Shown: positions 14,332 through 27,946, numbered from the stretch's first letter. The stretch is 64,000 bases of DNA from Aristolochia californica (GCA_029961685.1 JARWKL010000015.1:16676801-16740800), one strand, 5' to 3'. Made by a program: numbers and translations. Notes: a model not told the origin generated them from the letters alone.

Positions 14332-17300
14332 AATTCCACCAAGCTATTAGGGGTTGTACTAGTGGAATTTCCCAAACATGGATAACAAAACTTTGGAGTT
14401 CATTTTTAGTGCGTGAAATAATTTTCTTCACTTTCATTTATTATAGTTTTCAAGGTTTTTCGCATACATGAACTCTAAAATTTGCATTTTGTTGTGATCG
14501 TTTCGTTTACGAAAATAGTGGGACAAATTTGGATATGAAAAAAAATTGAACATCCAAAACAGAAATTTACAAATGCTGAGTGTGATAATTTCAAAAAGTA
14601 TCTCTAATTTTGAAGGGTAGGAAAAAGGCGGGTTTTTTTGGCTCTGGTAAATATCCAACCACACGTTACCTTGAGAATTAAATTTTTTCTACTCCTTGAA
14701 ATTTTTGGATCTTTGGGTTATTTGCATCTTCAACATGTTTCTGGCATGCATACCTACCACATTTAAAACAAGTTAAGATCAATTAGAAATCTCTTTCTTA
14801 TAAAATTCCACCAAGCTATTAGGGGTTGTACTAGTGGAATTTCCCAAACATGGATCACAAAACTTTGCAGTTCATTTTTAGTGCATGAAATAATTTTCTT
14901 CACTTACATTTATTATAGTTTTCAATTTTTTTTGCATACATGAACTCTAAAATTTTCATTTTGTTGTGTTCGTTTTGTTTACGAGAAAAGTTGGACAAGT
15001 TTGGATTTGAAAAAATAATTGAACATCCAAAGTCGAAATGCACAAATGCTGAGAGTGATAATTCCAAAAAGTATCTGTGATTTTGAAGGAAAGGAAAAAA
15101 CTGGGTGGTTTGGCTCGTGTAAATATCCAACCTCAAGTTAACTAGTAAATTTAATTTTTTCTACTACTTGAAATTTTTGGATCATTAGGTCATTTGCATC
15201 TTCAACATGTTTCTAGCATGCATACCCTCCACATTTAAAACATATTAGGATCAATTAGAAATGTCTTTCTCATAAAATTCCACTAAGTTATTAGGGGTAG
15301 TACTAGTGGAATTTCTCAAACAGGGATAACAAAACTTAGGAGTTCATTTTTACTGCGTGAAATAATTTTCTTCACTTACATATATTATAGTTTTCAATTT
15401 TTTTTGCATACATGAACTATAAAATTTTCATTTTACGAGAAAAGTGGTAGAAGTATGGATTTTTAAAAAAAATTGAACATCCAAAATGGAAATGCACAAA
15501 TGCTAAGAGAGATTATTCCAAAAAGTATCTCTGATTTTGAAGGATAGGCAAAAATTGGGTTGTTTGGCCATGGTAAATATCCAACCACAAGTTAACTTGA
15601 GAATTTAATTTTTTCTACTCCTTGAAACTTTTGGATCATTAGGTCATTTGCATCTTCAACATGTTTCTGGCATGCATACCTACCACATTTAAAACATGTT
15701 AGGATCTATTAGAAATATCTTTCTTATAAAATTCCACCAAGCCATTAGCGGTGGTACTAGTGGAATTTCCTTAACATGGATAACAAAACTTTGGATTTCC
15801 TTTCTAATGCTTGAAATAATTTTCTTCACTTACAAATATTAAAGTTTTCAATTTTTTTTGCAAACAAGAACTCAAAAATTTTCATTTTGTTGAGATCATT
15901 TTGTTTACGAGAAAAGTGGGACAAGTTTGGATTTGAAAAAAAATTGAACATCCAAAATGGACACACACTAATGCTGTGAGAGATAATTCCAAAAAGTATT
16001 TCTGATTTTGAAGGATAGGCAAAAACTGGGTTGTTTGACCATGGTAAATATCCAACCACACGTTAACTTGAGAATTTAATTTTTTCTACTCTTTGAAAAT
16101 TTTGGATCATTAGGTCATTTGCATATTCAACATGTTTCTGGCATTCATACCCACCACATTAATAACATTTTAGGATCAATTAGAAATCTCTTTCTTATAA
16201 AATTCCACCAAGCTATTAGGGGTTGTACTTGTGGAATTTCCCAAACATGGATAACAAACCTTTAGAGTTCATTTTCAGTGCATGAAATAATTTTCTTTAC
16301 TTACATTTATTACCATTTCCAATTTTTTTGGCATATATGAACTCTACAATTTTCCTTTTGTCGTGATGGTTTTGTTTACGAGAAAAGTGGGAAAGGTTTG
16401 GATTTGAAAAAAAAAATAAACATCCAAAATGGAAATGCACAAATGTTTAGAGAGATAATTCCAAAAAGTATCTCTGATTTTGTAGGATAGGCAAAAAGTT
16501 GGTAGTTTGGTTATGGTAAATATTCAACCACACGTTAACTTGAGAATTTAATTTTTTCAACTCCTTCAAATTTTGGGATCATTAGGTCATTTGCATCTTC
16601 AACATTTTTCTGGCATGCATACCCACCACATTTAAAACATTTTAGGATCAATTAGAAATCTCTTTCTTATAAAGTTTCACCAAGCTATTAGGGGTTGTAC
16701 TAGAGGAATTATCCAAACATGGATAACAAAACTATGGTGTTCGTTTTTTGTGTGTGAAATAATTTTATTCACTTACATTTCTTATAGATTTCAAATTTTT
16801 TTGCATCGATGAACTATAAAATTTTCAGTTTTGTTATGATCGTTTTTTTTTACGAGAATAGTGGGACAAGTTTGGATTTGAAAAAAAATTGAACATCCAA
16901 AATGGAAATGCACAAATGCTGAGAGAGATAAAGCCAAAAAGTATCTCTGATTTAGAAGGATAGGCAAAAAGTTGGTTGTTTGGCTCTGGTAAATATCCAA
17001 TCTCACGTTAAATTGAGAATTTACTTTTTTCTACTCCTTGAAATTTTTGGATCATTAGGTCATTTTCATCTTCAACTTTTTTCTGGCATGCATACCCACC
17101 ACATTTAAAACATGTTAGGATCAATTAGAAATCTCTTTCTTATAAAATTCCACCAAGCTATTACGGGTTGTACTAGTGGAATTTCTCAAACATGGTTAAC
17201 TAAACTTTGGAGTTCATTTTTTAGTGCGTGAAATAATTTTTTCACTTATATTTATTATAGGTTTCAAATTTTTTGCATACATGAACTCTAAAATTTTCAT

Positions 17301-19074
17301 TTTGTTGTGATCGTTTAGTTTTCGAGATAAGCGGATAAGTTTGAATTTGAAAAAAAAATTGAACATTCAAAATGGAAACGCACAAATGCTAAGTGAGATA
17401 ATTGCAAAAAGTATCTCTGATTTTGAAGGATAGGAAAAAAGTGGGTTGTTTTGTTCTGGTAAATATCCAACCACACGTTAACTTGAGAATTTAGTTTTTT
17501 CTACTCCTTCAAAATTTTGGATCATTATGTCATTTGCAACTTCAACATGTTTCTGGCATGCATACCCACCACATTTAAAACATGTTAGGATCAATTAGAA
17601 ATCATTTTCTTATAAAATTCCACCAAGCTATTAGGAGTTGTACTAGTGGAATTTCCCAAATATGGATAACAAAACTTTGGAGTTCATTTTTTAGTGACTG
17701 AAACAATTTTCTTCTCTTACATTTATTATTGTTTTCAATTTTTTTTTCATACATGAACTCTAAAATTTTCATTTTATTGCGATCGTTTTGTTTATGAGAA
17801 AAGTGGGAAAAGTTTGGATTAGAAAAAAAATTGAACATCCAAAATGGAAGCGTACAAATGCTGCGAGAGATAATTCCTAAAAGCATCTCTGATTTTGAAT
17901 GATAGACAAAAAGTGGGTTGTTTGGCTTTGGTAAATATCCGACCACACGTTAACTTGAGAATTTAAATTTTTCTACTCCTTGAATTTTTTGGTTCATTAG
18001 GTCTTTTGCATCTTCAACATGTTTATGACATGCCAACCCACAACATTTGAAACAAATTAAAAATCTCTTTCTTATAAAATTCCACCAAGCTATTAGGGGT
18101 TGTACTAGTGAAATTTTCCAAACATGGATAACAAAACTCTGGAGTTCATTTTTTAGTTCATGAAATAATTTTCTTCACTTACATTTATTATAGTTTTCAA
18201 ATTTTTTTGCATACATGAACTCTAAAATTTTCATTATCTTGTGATCTTTTTTTTTTCGAGAAAAGTGGGATAAGTTTGGATTTGAAAAAATATTGAACAT
18301 CCAAAATGGAAGCGCAAAAATGCTGAGAGAGATAATTCCGAAAAGTATCCTCTATTTGGAAGGATAGGCAAAAATTGGGTTGTTTGGCTCTGGTAAATAT
18401 CTAACAACACGTTAACTTGAGAATTTAATTTTTTCTACTCCTTGAAATTTTTGGATCATTAGGTCATTTGCATCTTCAAAATGTTTCTGGCAAGCATACC
18501 CACCACATTTAAAACATGTTAGGATTAATTAGAAATCTCTTTCTTATAAAATTTCACCAAGGTATTAGGGGTTGTACTAGTGGAATTTCCCAAACATGGA
18601 TAACAAAACTATGGAGTTCATTTTTAGTGCGTGAAATAATTTTCTTGACTTACATTTATTACAGTTTTCAAGTTTTTTTGCATACATGAACTCTAAAATT
18701 TCCATTTTGGTGTGATTGTTTTGTTTACGAGAATAGTGGGACAAGTTTGGAATATCCAAAATGAAAATTCACAAATGCTGAGAGTGATAATTCCCAAAAG
18801 TATCTCTGATTTTAAAGGATAGGAAAAAAGATGGTTTTTTTGCCTCTAGTAAATATCCAACCACACATTATCATGAGAATTAAATTTTTTCTACTCCTGG
18901 AAATTTTTGGATCATTGGATCATTTGCATCTTCAACTTGTTTCTGGCATGCATACCCACCACATTTAAAACAAGTTAAGATCAATTACGAATCTCTTTCT
19001 TATAAAATTCCACCAAGCCATTAGGGGTTGTACTAGTGGAATTTCCCAAACATGGATAACAAAAATTTGGAGTT

Positions 19075-20150
19075 CATTTTTAGTGCGTGAAATAATTTTC
19101 TTCGCTTTTAGTTATTATTCTTTTAAATGTTTTTGCATAAATGAACTCAAAAACTTTCATTTTGTTGTGATAGTTTTGTTTACGAAAAAAGTAGGACAAG
19201 TTTGGATTTAAAAAAAAATTGAACATCCAAAATGGAAACGCACACATGCTGAGAGTGATAATTCCAAATGATATCTCTGATTTTGAAGGATAGGCAAAAA
19301 GTGGGTTGTTTGGCTTTGGTAAATATCCAACCACATGTTAACTTGAGAATTTAATTTTTTCTACTCCTTGAAATTTTTTATTCATTAGGTCATTTTGCAT
19401 CTTCAACATATTTCCGGCATGCATACCCTCCAAATTTAAAACTCTTTCTTATAAAATTCTACCAAGCTATTAGGGGTTGTACTAGTGGAATTTACCAAAC
19501 ATGGATAACAAATTTTGGAGTTCATTTTTTAGTGCATGAAATAATTTTTTCACTTACATTTATTATAGTTTTCAAATTTTTTTGCATAAATGAACTCTAA
19601 AATTTTAATTTTAGTGTGATCGTTTTGTTTACGAGAAAAGTGGTACAAGTTTGGATTTAAAAGAAAAACTGAACATCCTAAATGGAAATGCACAAATGCT
19701 GAGAGAGAGAATTCCAAAAAGTATCTCTGATTTTTAAGGGTAGGCAAAAACGGGGTTGTTTTGCCATTGTAAATATCCAACCACACGTTAAATTGAGAAT
19801 TTAACTTTTTCTACTCCTTGAATTTTTTGGATCATTAGGTCATTTGCGTCTTCAACATGTTTCTGGTATGCATACCCACCACATTTAAAACATGTTACGA
19901 TCAATTAGAATTCTCTTTCTTATAAAATTCCACCAAGCAATTCGGGGTAGTGCTAGTGGAATTTCCCAAACATGGACAACAAAACTTTGTATTTCATTTT
20001 TAGTGCGTGAAATAATTTTCTTCAATTACATTTTTTAAAGTTTTCAATTTTTTTTAGCTTACAAGAAATATTAAATTTTCATTTTGTTGAGATCGTTTTG
20101 TTTACGAGAAAATTGGGACAAGTTTGGATTTGAAAAAAAATTGAACATCC
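19075..20150 (+). repeat. Satellite block duplicated at 26570-27945 (first copy)
   Basis: This run of a little over two monomers recurs at 26570-27945. Shared private variants are TTCTTCGCTTT, GCACACATG with GAGAGTGATAATTCC, TTTTATTCATTAGGTC, TACCAAACAT, CAAATTTTGGAGTTC, CAAGCAATTCGGGGTAGTGC, CTTTGTATTTCATTTTTAG and ACAAGAAATATTAAATTTTC. Landmarks 19481 and 26989 are 7508 bp apart and 19952 and 27746 are 7794 bp apart. The extra 286 bp in the second copy is the local partial-monomer duplication near 27.0-27.3 kb. Confidence 0.8.
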
Positions 20151-22276
20151 AAAATAGAAACGCACAAATGTTGTGAGAGATAATTCCAAAAAGTATCTCT
20201 AATTTTAAAGGATAGGCAAAAAGTGGGTTGTTTGGCCATGGTAAATATCCAACCACACGTTAACTTGAGAATTTAATTTTTTCTACTCCTTGAAATTTTT
20301 GGATCATTAGGTCATTTGCATCTTCAACATGTTTCTGGCATGCGTACCCACCACATTTAAAACATGTTACGATCAATTAGAAATCTCTTTCTTATAAAAT
20401 TCCACCAAACTATTTGGGGTAGTACTAGTGGAATTTCCAAAACATGGATAACAAAACTTTGGAGTTCATTTTTAGTGCGTGAAATAATTTTCTTCACTTA
20501 CATTTATTATAGTTTTCAAATTTTTTTTTCATACATGACCTCTAAAATTTTAATTTTGTTGCGATCATTTTGTTTACGAGAAAAGTTGGACAAGTTTGGA
20601 TTTGATAAAAAAATTGAACGTCCAAAATGGAAATGCACAAATGTTAAGAGAGATAATTCCAAAAAGTATATCTGATTTTGAAGGATAGGCAAAAAGTGGG
20701 TTGTTTGGCTCTGTTAAATATTCAACCACACTTTAACTTGAGAATTTAATTTTTTCTACTCCTTGAAATTTTCTGATCATTTGGTCAATTGCATCTTCAA
20801 CATGTTTCTGGCATGCATACCCACCACATTTATAACATGTTAGATCAATTAGAAAGCTCTTTCTTTTAAAATTCCACCAAGCTATTAGGGGTTGTACTAG
20901 TGGAATTTTCCAAATATGGATAACAAACCATTGGAGTGGATTTTTAGTGCATGAAATAATTTTCTTCACTTACATTTATAATAGTTTTCAAATTTTTTTC
21001 CATACTTGTAGACTAAAATTTTCATTTTTTAGTGATCGTTTTGTTTATGAAAAAAGTGGGACAGGTTAGGATTTGAAAAAAAAAATTAAACTTCCAAAAT
21101 TGAAATGCACAAATGCTGAGAGAGATAATTCCAGAAAGTATCTATGATTTTGTAGGATCGGCAAAAAGTTGGTTGTTTGGCTCTGGTGAAAATATCCAAC
21201 CACACGTTAACTTTGGAATTTAATTTCTTCTACTCCTTGAAATTTTTGGATCATTAGGTCATTTGCACCTTCAACATGTTTCTGGCATGCATATCCACCA
21301 CATTTAAAACATGTTAGGATCAATTAGAAATCACTTTCTTGTAAAATTCCACCAAGCTAACTTGTGGAATTTCCAAAACATGGATAACAAAACCTTGGAG
21401 TTCATTTTTTAGTGCGTGAAATAATTTTCTTCTCTTACATTTGTTATAGTTTTCAAATTTTTTTGCATACATGAACTCTAAAATTTTCATTTTGTTGTGA
21501 TTGTTTTATTTACGAGAAAAGTTGGACAAGTTTGGATTTGAAAAAAAATTGAACATCCAAAATGGAAACACACAAATGTTGATAGAGATAATTCCTAAAA
21601 GTATCTCTGATTTTTAATGATAGACAAAAAGAGGGTTGTTTGGCTCATGTAAATATCCAACCACACGTTAAGTTGAGAATTTTATTTTTTCTACTCCATC
21701 AAGTTTTATGATCATTAGGACTTTTTTACCTTCAACATGTTTATGGCATGCTCACCCACAACATTTAAAACATGTCAAGATCAATTAGAAATCTCTTTCT
21801 TATAAAATTCAACCAAGCTATTAGGGGTTGTACTAGTGGAATTTTCCAAACATGGATAACAAAACTTTGGAGTTCATTTCTTAGTTCATGAAATAATTTC
21901 TTCACTTACATTTATTATAGTTTTCATATTTTTTTGCATACATGAACTCTAAAATTTTCATTTTCTTGTGATCGTTTTCTTTAAGCGAAAAGTGGGACAA
22001 GTTTGGATTTGAAAAAAAAATTGAACATCCATAATGGAAATGCACGAATATTGAGAGAGATAATTCCAAAAAGTATCTCTAATTTTGAAGGATAGGCGAA
22101 AAGTGGGTTGTTTGGCTCTGGTAAATATCTAACTACACGTTAACTTGAGAATTTAAATTTTTCAACTTCTTGAAATTTTTGGATCATTAGGTTATTTGCA
22201 TCTTCAACATGTTTCAGGTAAGCATACCCACCACATTTAAAACATGTTACGATATATTAGAAATCTCTTTCTTATA

Positions 22277-22290
22277 AAATTCCACCATTT
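22277..22290 (+). repeat. Monomer with ~70-bp internal deletion
   Basis: The copy passes directly from ATAAAATTCCACCA to TTTTTTAGTGCGTG, losing the CTATTAGGGG, SpeI-type and GGATAACAAAAC blocks. It is therefore invisible to the landmark index. A smaller loss of the same region is seen near 31034, where ATTCCA joins AAACATGG. Confidence 0.85.
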
Positions 22291-23656
22291 TTTAGTGCGT
22301 GAAATAATTTTCTTCACTCACATTTATTATAGTTTTCATATTTTTTTGCATACATGAACTCTAAAATTTTCCTTTTGTTGTGATCGTTTCGTTTAAAAGA
22401 AAAGTGGGACAAGTTTGGATATGAAAAAAAATTGAACATCCAAAATGCAAACGCACAAATGCTGAGAGAGATAATTCCAAAAAGTATCTCTGATTTTGAA
22501 GGATAGGCAAAAAGTGGATTGTTTGGCTCTGGTAAATATCCAACCACACGTTAACTAAAGAATTGAATTTTTTCTGCACCTTGAAATTTTTGGATCATTA
22601 GGTCATTTGCATCTTCAACATCTTTCTGGATTGCATACCCACCACATTTAAAACATGTTAGGATCAATTAAAAATCTCTTTCTAATAAAATTCTACCAAG
22701 CTATTAGGGGTTGTACTAGTGGAATTTCCCAAACATGGATAACAAAACTTTAGAGTTCATTTTTTAGTACGTGAAATTATTTTCTTCACTTACATTTATT
22801 ACAGTTTTCAAATTTTTTTTTTCATACATGACCTCTAAAATTATCTTTTGTTGTGATCTTTTGTTTATGAGAAAAGTGGGACAAGTTTGGATTTTAAAAA
22901 AAATTGAACAACCAAAATGGAAACGCTCAAATGCTGAGAGTGATAATTCAAAAAAGTATCTCTGATTTTGAAGGATAGGCAAAAAGTGCGTTGTTTGGCT
23001 CTGGTAAATATCCAAACACACATTAACTCTAGAATTTAATTTTTCTACTCCTTGAAATTTTTGGATCATTAGGTCATTTGCATCGTCAACATGTTTCTGG
23101 CATGCATACCCGCCACAATTAAAACAAGTTAGGTACAATTAGAAATCTCTTTCTTATAAAATTCCACCAAGCTATTAGGGATTGTACTAGTGGAATTTCC
23201 TAAACTTAGACAACAAAACTTTGGAGTTTATTTTTTAGTGCGTGAAATAATTTTTTTCATTTACATTAATTTTATTTTTCAAAATTTTTTCCGAACATGA
23301 ACTTTAAAATTTTAATTTTGTTGTGATCGTTTTGTTTACGAGAAAAGTGGGACAAGTTTGGATTTGAAAAAAAATTGAACATCCAAAATTGAAACGCACA
23401 AATGCTAAGAGAGTTAATTCCAAATAATATTTTTTAATTTGAAGGATAGGCAAAAGGTGGGTTATTTCGCTCTGGTAAATATCCAATCACACGATAACTC
23501 GAGAATTTAATCTTTTCTACTCCTTGAAATTTTTGGATCATTAGGGCATTTGTATCTTCAACATGTTCCCGGCATGCATACCCACCACATTTAAAACATG
23601 TGAGGATCAATTAGAAATCTCTTTCTTATAAATTCCACCAAGCTATTAGGGGTTGT

Positions 23657-24128
23657 ACTAGTGGAATTTCCCAAACATGGATAACATAACTTTGGAGTTC
23701 ATTTTTTAGTGCGTGAAATAATGTTCTTCACTTACATTTAGAATAGTTTTCAAATTTTTTTGCATACATGAACTCTAAAATTTTCATTTTGTTGTGATCG
23801 TTTTGTTTACGAGAAAAGTGGGACAAGTTTGGATTTGAAAAAAAATTGAACATTCAAAATGGAAACGCTCAAATGCTGAGAGAGATAATTCTAAAAAGTA
23901 TCTCTGATTTTGAAGGATAGGCAAAAAGTGGGTTGTTTAGCACTAGTAAATATCCGACCACACGTTAACTTGCGAATTTAATTTTTTCTACTTCGAAAAA
24001 TTTTTGGATCATTAGGTCATTTGCATCTTCAACATGTTTCTGGCATGCATACCCACCACATTTAAAACATGCTATGATCAATTAGAAATCTCATTCGTAT
24101 AAAATTCCACCAAGCTATTAGGGGTTGT
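23657..24128 (+). repeat. Representative satellite monomer, 472 bp
   Basis: A near-consensus copy counted from one SpeI-type site to the next. In order it holds: ACTAGTGGAATTTCCCAAAC; a TAGTGCGTGAAATAATTTTC block; a T-run in CAAATTTTTTTGCATACATG; the GTGATCGTTTTGTTTACGAG block; an A-run in TTTGAAAAAAAATTGAAC; AATGGAAACGCTCAAATGC; TCTGATTTTGAAGGATAGGC; CACACGTTAACTTG (an HpaI-type site); CTGGCATGCATACCCACCAC with adjoining SphI- and NsiI-type sites; and TTAGGATC leading to the next CTATTAGGGGTTGT. The T-run and A-run lie roughly 85 bp apart. The length of 472 is not a multiple of three, so no reading frame can continue from one monomer to the next. Confidence 0.9.
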
Positions 24129-26560
24129 ACTAGTGGAATTTCCCAAACCTGGATAACAAAACTTTGGAGTTCATTTTTTAGTGTGTGAAATAATTTTCTT
24201 CACTTACATTTATTATTGTTTTCATTTTTTTTTGCTTACATGAACTCTAAAATTTTCATTTTGTTGTGATCGTTTTGTTTACAAGAAAAGTGGGACAAGT
24301 TTGGATTTGAAAAAAAATTGAACATCCAAAATGGAAAAGAATAAATGCTAAGAGAGATAATTCCAAAGAGTATCTCGAATTTTGAAGGATAGGCAAAAAG
24401 TAGGTAGTTTGGCTCCGGTAAATATCCAACCACACGTTAACTTCAGAATTTAATTTTTTTTACTGCTTGAAATTTTTGGATCTTTAGGTCTTTTGCATCT
24501 TCAACATGTTTCTGGCATGCATACCCACCACATTTAAAACTTGTTAGGATCAATTAGAAATCTCTTTCTTATAAAATTCCACCAAGCTATTAGGGGTTGT
24601 ACTAGTGGAATTTCCCAAACATGGATAACAAAACTTTGGTGTTCATTTTTTAGTGCGTGAAATAATTTTCTTCACTTATGCTTATTATAGTTTTCATATT
24701 TTTTTCCATACATGAACTCCCAAATTTTTTATTTTGTTGTGATCGTTTGGTTTGAGAGAAAAGTGGGTTCATTTTTGGATTTGAAAAAAAATTGAACATC
24801 CAAAATGGAAACGCACAAATGCTGAGAGTGATAATTCATAAAAGTATCTCTGATTTTGAAGGATATGCAAAAAATGGGTTGATTGGCTCTGGTAAAATAT
24901 CAAACCACACGTTAACTTCAGAATTTAATTTTTTCTACCCGTTGAAATTTTTGGATCATTAGGTCATTTGCATCTTCAACATGCTTCTGGCATGTATACC
25001 CACCACATTTAAAACATGTTAGGATCTGTTAGAAATCTACCCACCACATTTAAAACATGTTAGGATCTGTTAGAAATCTCTTTCTTATGAAATTCCACCA
25101 AGTTATTATGGGTTGTACTAGTGGAATTTCCCAACGTGGATAACAAAACTTTGGAGTTCATTTTTAGTGCGTGAAATAATTTTCTTCACTTACATTTAAT
25201 ATAGTTTTCAATTTTTTAGGCATATATGAATTCCAAATTTTTCATTTTGTTGTTATAGTTTTTTTTACGAGAGCAGTGGGACAACTTTGGATTTGAAAAA
25301 AAATTGAACATCAAATATGGAAATGCATAAATGCTGAGAGAGATATTTCCAAAGAGTATCTCAGATTTTGAAGGATAGGCAAAAATTGGGTTGTTTGGCC
25401 TTGGTCCACACATTAACTTGAGAATTTGATTTTTTCTACTCACATGAAATTTTTCGATCATTAGGTCATTTGCAACTTCAACATGTTTCTGGTATGCATA
25501 CCCACCACATTTAAAACATGTTAGGATCAATTAGAAATCTCTTTCTTATGAAATTCCTCAAAGCTATTAGGGGTTGTACGAGTGGAATTTCCCAAACATT
25601 GATAACAAAACTTTGCCGATCATTTTTTACTGCGTGAAATAATTTTCTTCACTTACATTTATTATTGGTTTCAAATTTTTTTGCATACATGAACTCTAAA
25701 ATTTTCATTTTGTTGTGATCGTTTTGTTTCAGAGAAAAGTGGGACAAGTTTGGATTTTAAAAAAAATGTAACATCCAAAATGGAAACGCACAAATGCTGA
25801 AAAAGATCATTCAAAAAAGTATCTTTCATTTTGAAGGATAGGCAAAAAGGGGGTTGTTTGGCTTTGGTAAATATCCAATCACACTTAAACTTGAGAATTC
25901 ATTTTTTTCTGCTCCTTCAAATTTTTCGATCATTAGGCCATTTGCATCTTCAACCTGTTTCAGGCATGCATACCCGCAACATTTAAAACAAGTTAGGATC
26001 AATTTGAAATTTCTTTCTTAAAAATTCCACCAAGCTATTAGGGGTTGTACTAGTGGAATTTCAAAAACTTGGATAACAAAACCATGGATTTCATGTTTTA
26101 GTGTGTGAAATAATTTTCTTCACTTACATTATTTATAGTTTTCAAATTTTTTTGCGTGCATGAACTCTAAAATTTTCATCTTGTTGTGATCGTTTTGTAA
26201 ATGAGAAAAGTGAAAAAATTTTGAATTTGAAAAAAAATTGAGCTTTCAAAATTGAAACGCACAAATGCTGAGAGAGATAATTCCAAAAAGTATCTATGAT
26301 TTTGAAGGACAGGCAAAAAGTGGGCTGTTTGGCTCAGGTAAATATCAAACCACACATTAACTTGAGAATTTAATTTTTCCTACTCCTTGAAATTTTTGGA
26401 TCATTAGGTCATTTGCATCTTCAACATGTTTCTGGCATGCATACCCACCACATTTAAAACAAGTTAGGATGAATTAGAAACCCTTTTCTTATAAAATTCC
26501 ACCAAGCTATTAGGGGTTGAACTAGTGGAATTTCACAAACATGGATAACAAAACTTTGGA
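23860..26560 (+). repeat. Satellite block related to 27961-29690 (first copy)
   Basis: A run of monomers here is followed, in the same order, at 27961-29690. Shared private variants are GGAAACGCTCAAATGC, GATAATTCTAAAAAGTATC, TTTAGCACTAGTAAATATCC, TTAACTTGCGAATTT, TTTTTTCCATACATGAA, GGGTTGATTGGC, TCTTATGAAATTCC or its relative, GGATTTTAAAAAAAATGTAAC, CATACCCGCAACATTTAAA and AAAAATTGAGC. Offsets fall from 4.10 to 3.63 to 3.13 kb along the block, so the second copy has lost two monomers. Confidence 0.75.
24998..25079 (+). repeat. 41-bp perfect tandem duplication inside a monomer
   Basis: Positions 24998-25038 and 25039-25079 are identical 41-bp units that begin ACCCACCACATTT and end GTTAGAAATCT. 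They lengthen this monomer step to 516 bp (landmarks 24601 to 25117). No such duplication is seen in the other monomers. Confidence 0.95.
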
Positions 26561-26569
26561 GTTCATTTT

Positions 26570-27945
26570 TAGTGCGTGAAATAATTTTCTTCGCTTTCAG
26601 TTATTATAGTTTTAAATTTTTTTTCATACATGAACTCTAAAATTTTCATTTTGTTGTGATAGTTTTGTTTACGAGAAAAGTGGGACAAGTTTGGATTTAA
26701 AAAAAAAATTAAACATCCAAAATGGAAACGCACACATGTTGAGAGTGATAATTCCAAAAAGTATCTCTGATTTTGAAGGATAGGCAAAAGGTGGGTTGTT
26801 TGGCTCTAGTAAATATCCAACCACACGTTAACTTGAGAATTTAATTTTTTCTACTCAAAATCTTTTATTCATTAGGTCATTTGCATCTTCAACATATTTC
26901 TGGCATGCATACCCACCAAATTTAAAACATGTTAGGATCAATTAGGAATCTCTTTCTTATAAAATTCTACCAAGCTATTAGTGGTTGTACTAGTGGAATT
27001 TACCAAACATAGATATCAAATTTTGGAGTTCATTTCGTGGTTGTACTAGTGGATTGTTTGGCATTTCCATTTTGGATTGTTTGGCCACTAGTACAACCAC
27101 TAGTACAACCACACGTTAACTTGTTAATTTAATTTTTCTACTCCTTGAAATATTTGGATCATTAGGTCATTTGCATCTTCAACATGTTTCTGGCATGAAT
27201 ACCCACCATATTTATAACATGTTAGGATTCGAAATCTCTTTCTTATAAAATTCTACCAAGCTATTAGGGGTTGTACTAGTGGAATTTACCAAACATAGAT
27301 ATCAAATTTTGGAGTTCATTTTTTAGTGCGTGAAATAATTTTTTCACTTACATTCATTATAGTTTTCAAATTTTTTTGCATACATGAACGCTAAAATTTT
27401 CATTTTGTTGTGATCGTTTTGTTTACGAGAAAAGTGGTACAAGTTTGGATTTTAAAAAAAAATTGAACAACCTAAATGGAAATGCACAAATGATGAGAGG
27501 GAGAATTCCAAAAAGTATCTCTGATTTTGAAGGATAGGCAAAAATTGGGTTGTTTGGCCATTGTAAATATCCAACCACACGTTAAATTGAGAATTTAATT
27601 TTTTCTACTCCTTGAAATTTTTGGATCATTAGGTCATTTGCATCTTCAACATGTATCTTGTATGTTTACCCACCACATTTAAAACATGTTACGATCAATT
27701 AGAAATCTCTTTCCTATAAAATTCCACCAAGCAATTCGGGGTAGTGCTAGTGGAATTTCCCAAACCTGGATAACAAAACTTTGTATTTCATTTTTAGTGC
27801 ATGAAATAATTTTCTTCACTTACATTTATTAAAGTTTTCAATTTTTTTAGCATACAAGAAATATTAAATTTTCATTTTTTTGAGATCGTTTTGTTTACGA
27901 GAAAATTGGGACAAGTTTGGATTTCAAAAAAAATTGAACATCCAA
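26570..27945 (+). repeat. Satellite block duplicated from the 19075-20150 type (second copy)
   Basis: This is the second copy of the block described at 19075-20150. It contains an additional partial monomer: about 26940-27035 and about 27230-27325 share the private string ACCAAACATAGATATCAAAT, so this part was duplicated locally after the block was made. The similarity to the 20.1 kb block ends at about 27946, exactly where a 14-bp duplication begins and similarity to the 23.86 kb block takes over. Confidence 0.8.
27036..27112. repeat. Scrambled, partly inverted filler in a truncated monomer
   Basis: The monomer runs normally to GGAGTTCATTT (27035) and resumes at the CACACGTTAAC block (27111-27121), skipping about 260 bp of normal content. 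Between lie 76 bp assembled from nearby motifs: GTGGTTGTACTAGTGG (27037-27052) and its exact reverse complement (27085-27100), a third partial copy TAGTACAACCAC (27101-27112), and two copies of GGATTGTTTGGC (27051-27062 and 27074-27085). The inverted arms could form a 16-bp stem. The pattern resembles filler from template switching during break repair; the mechanism is inference. Confidence 0.9.
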
Positions 27946-27946
27946 A

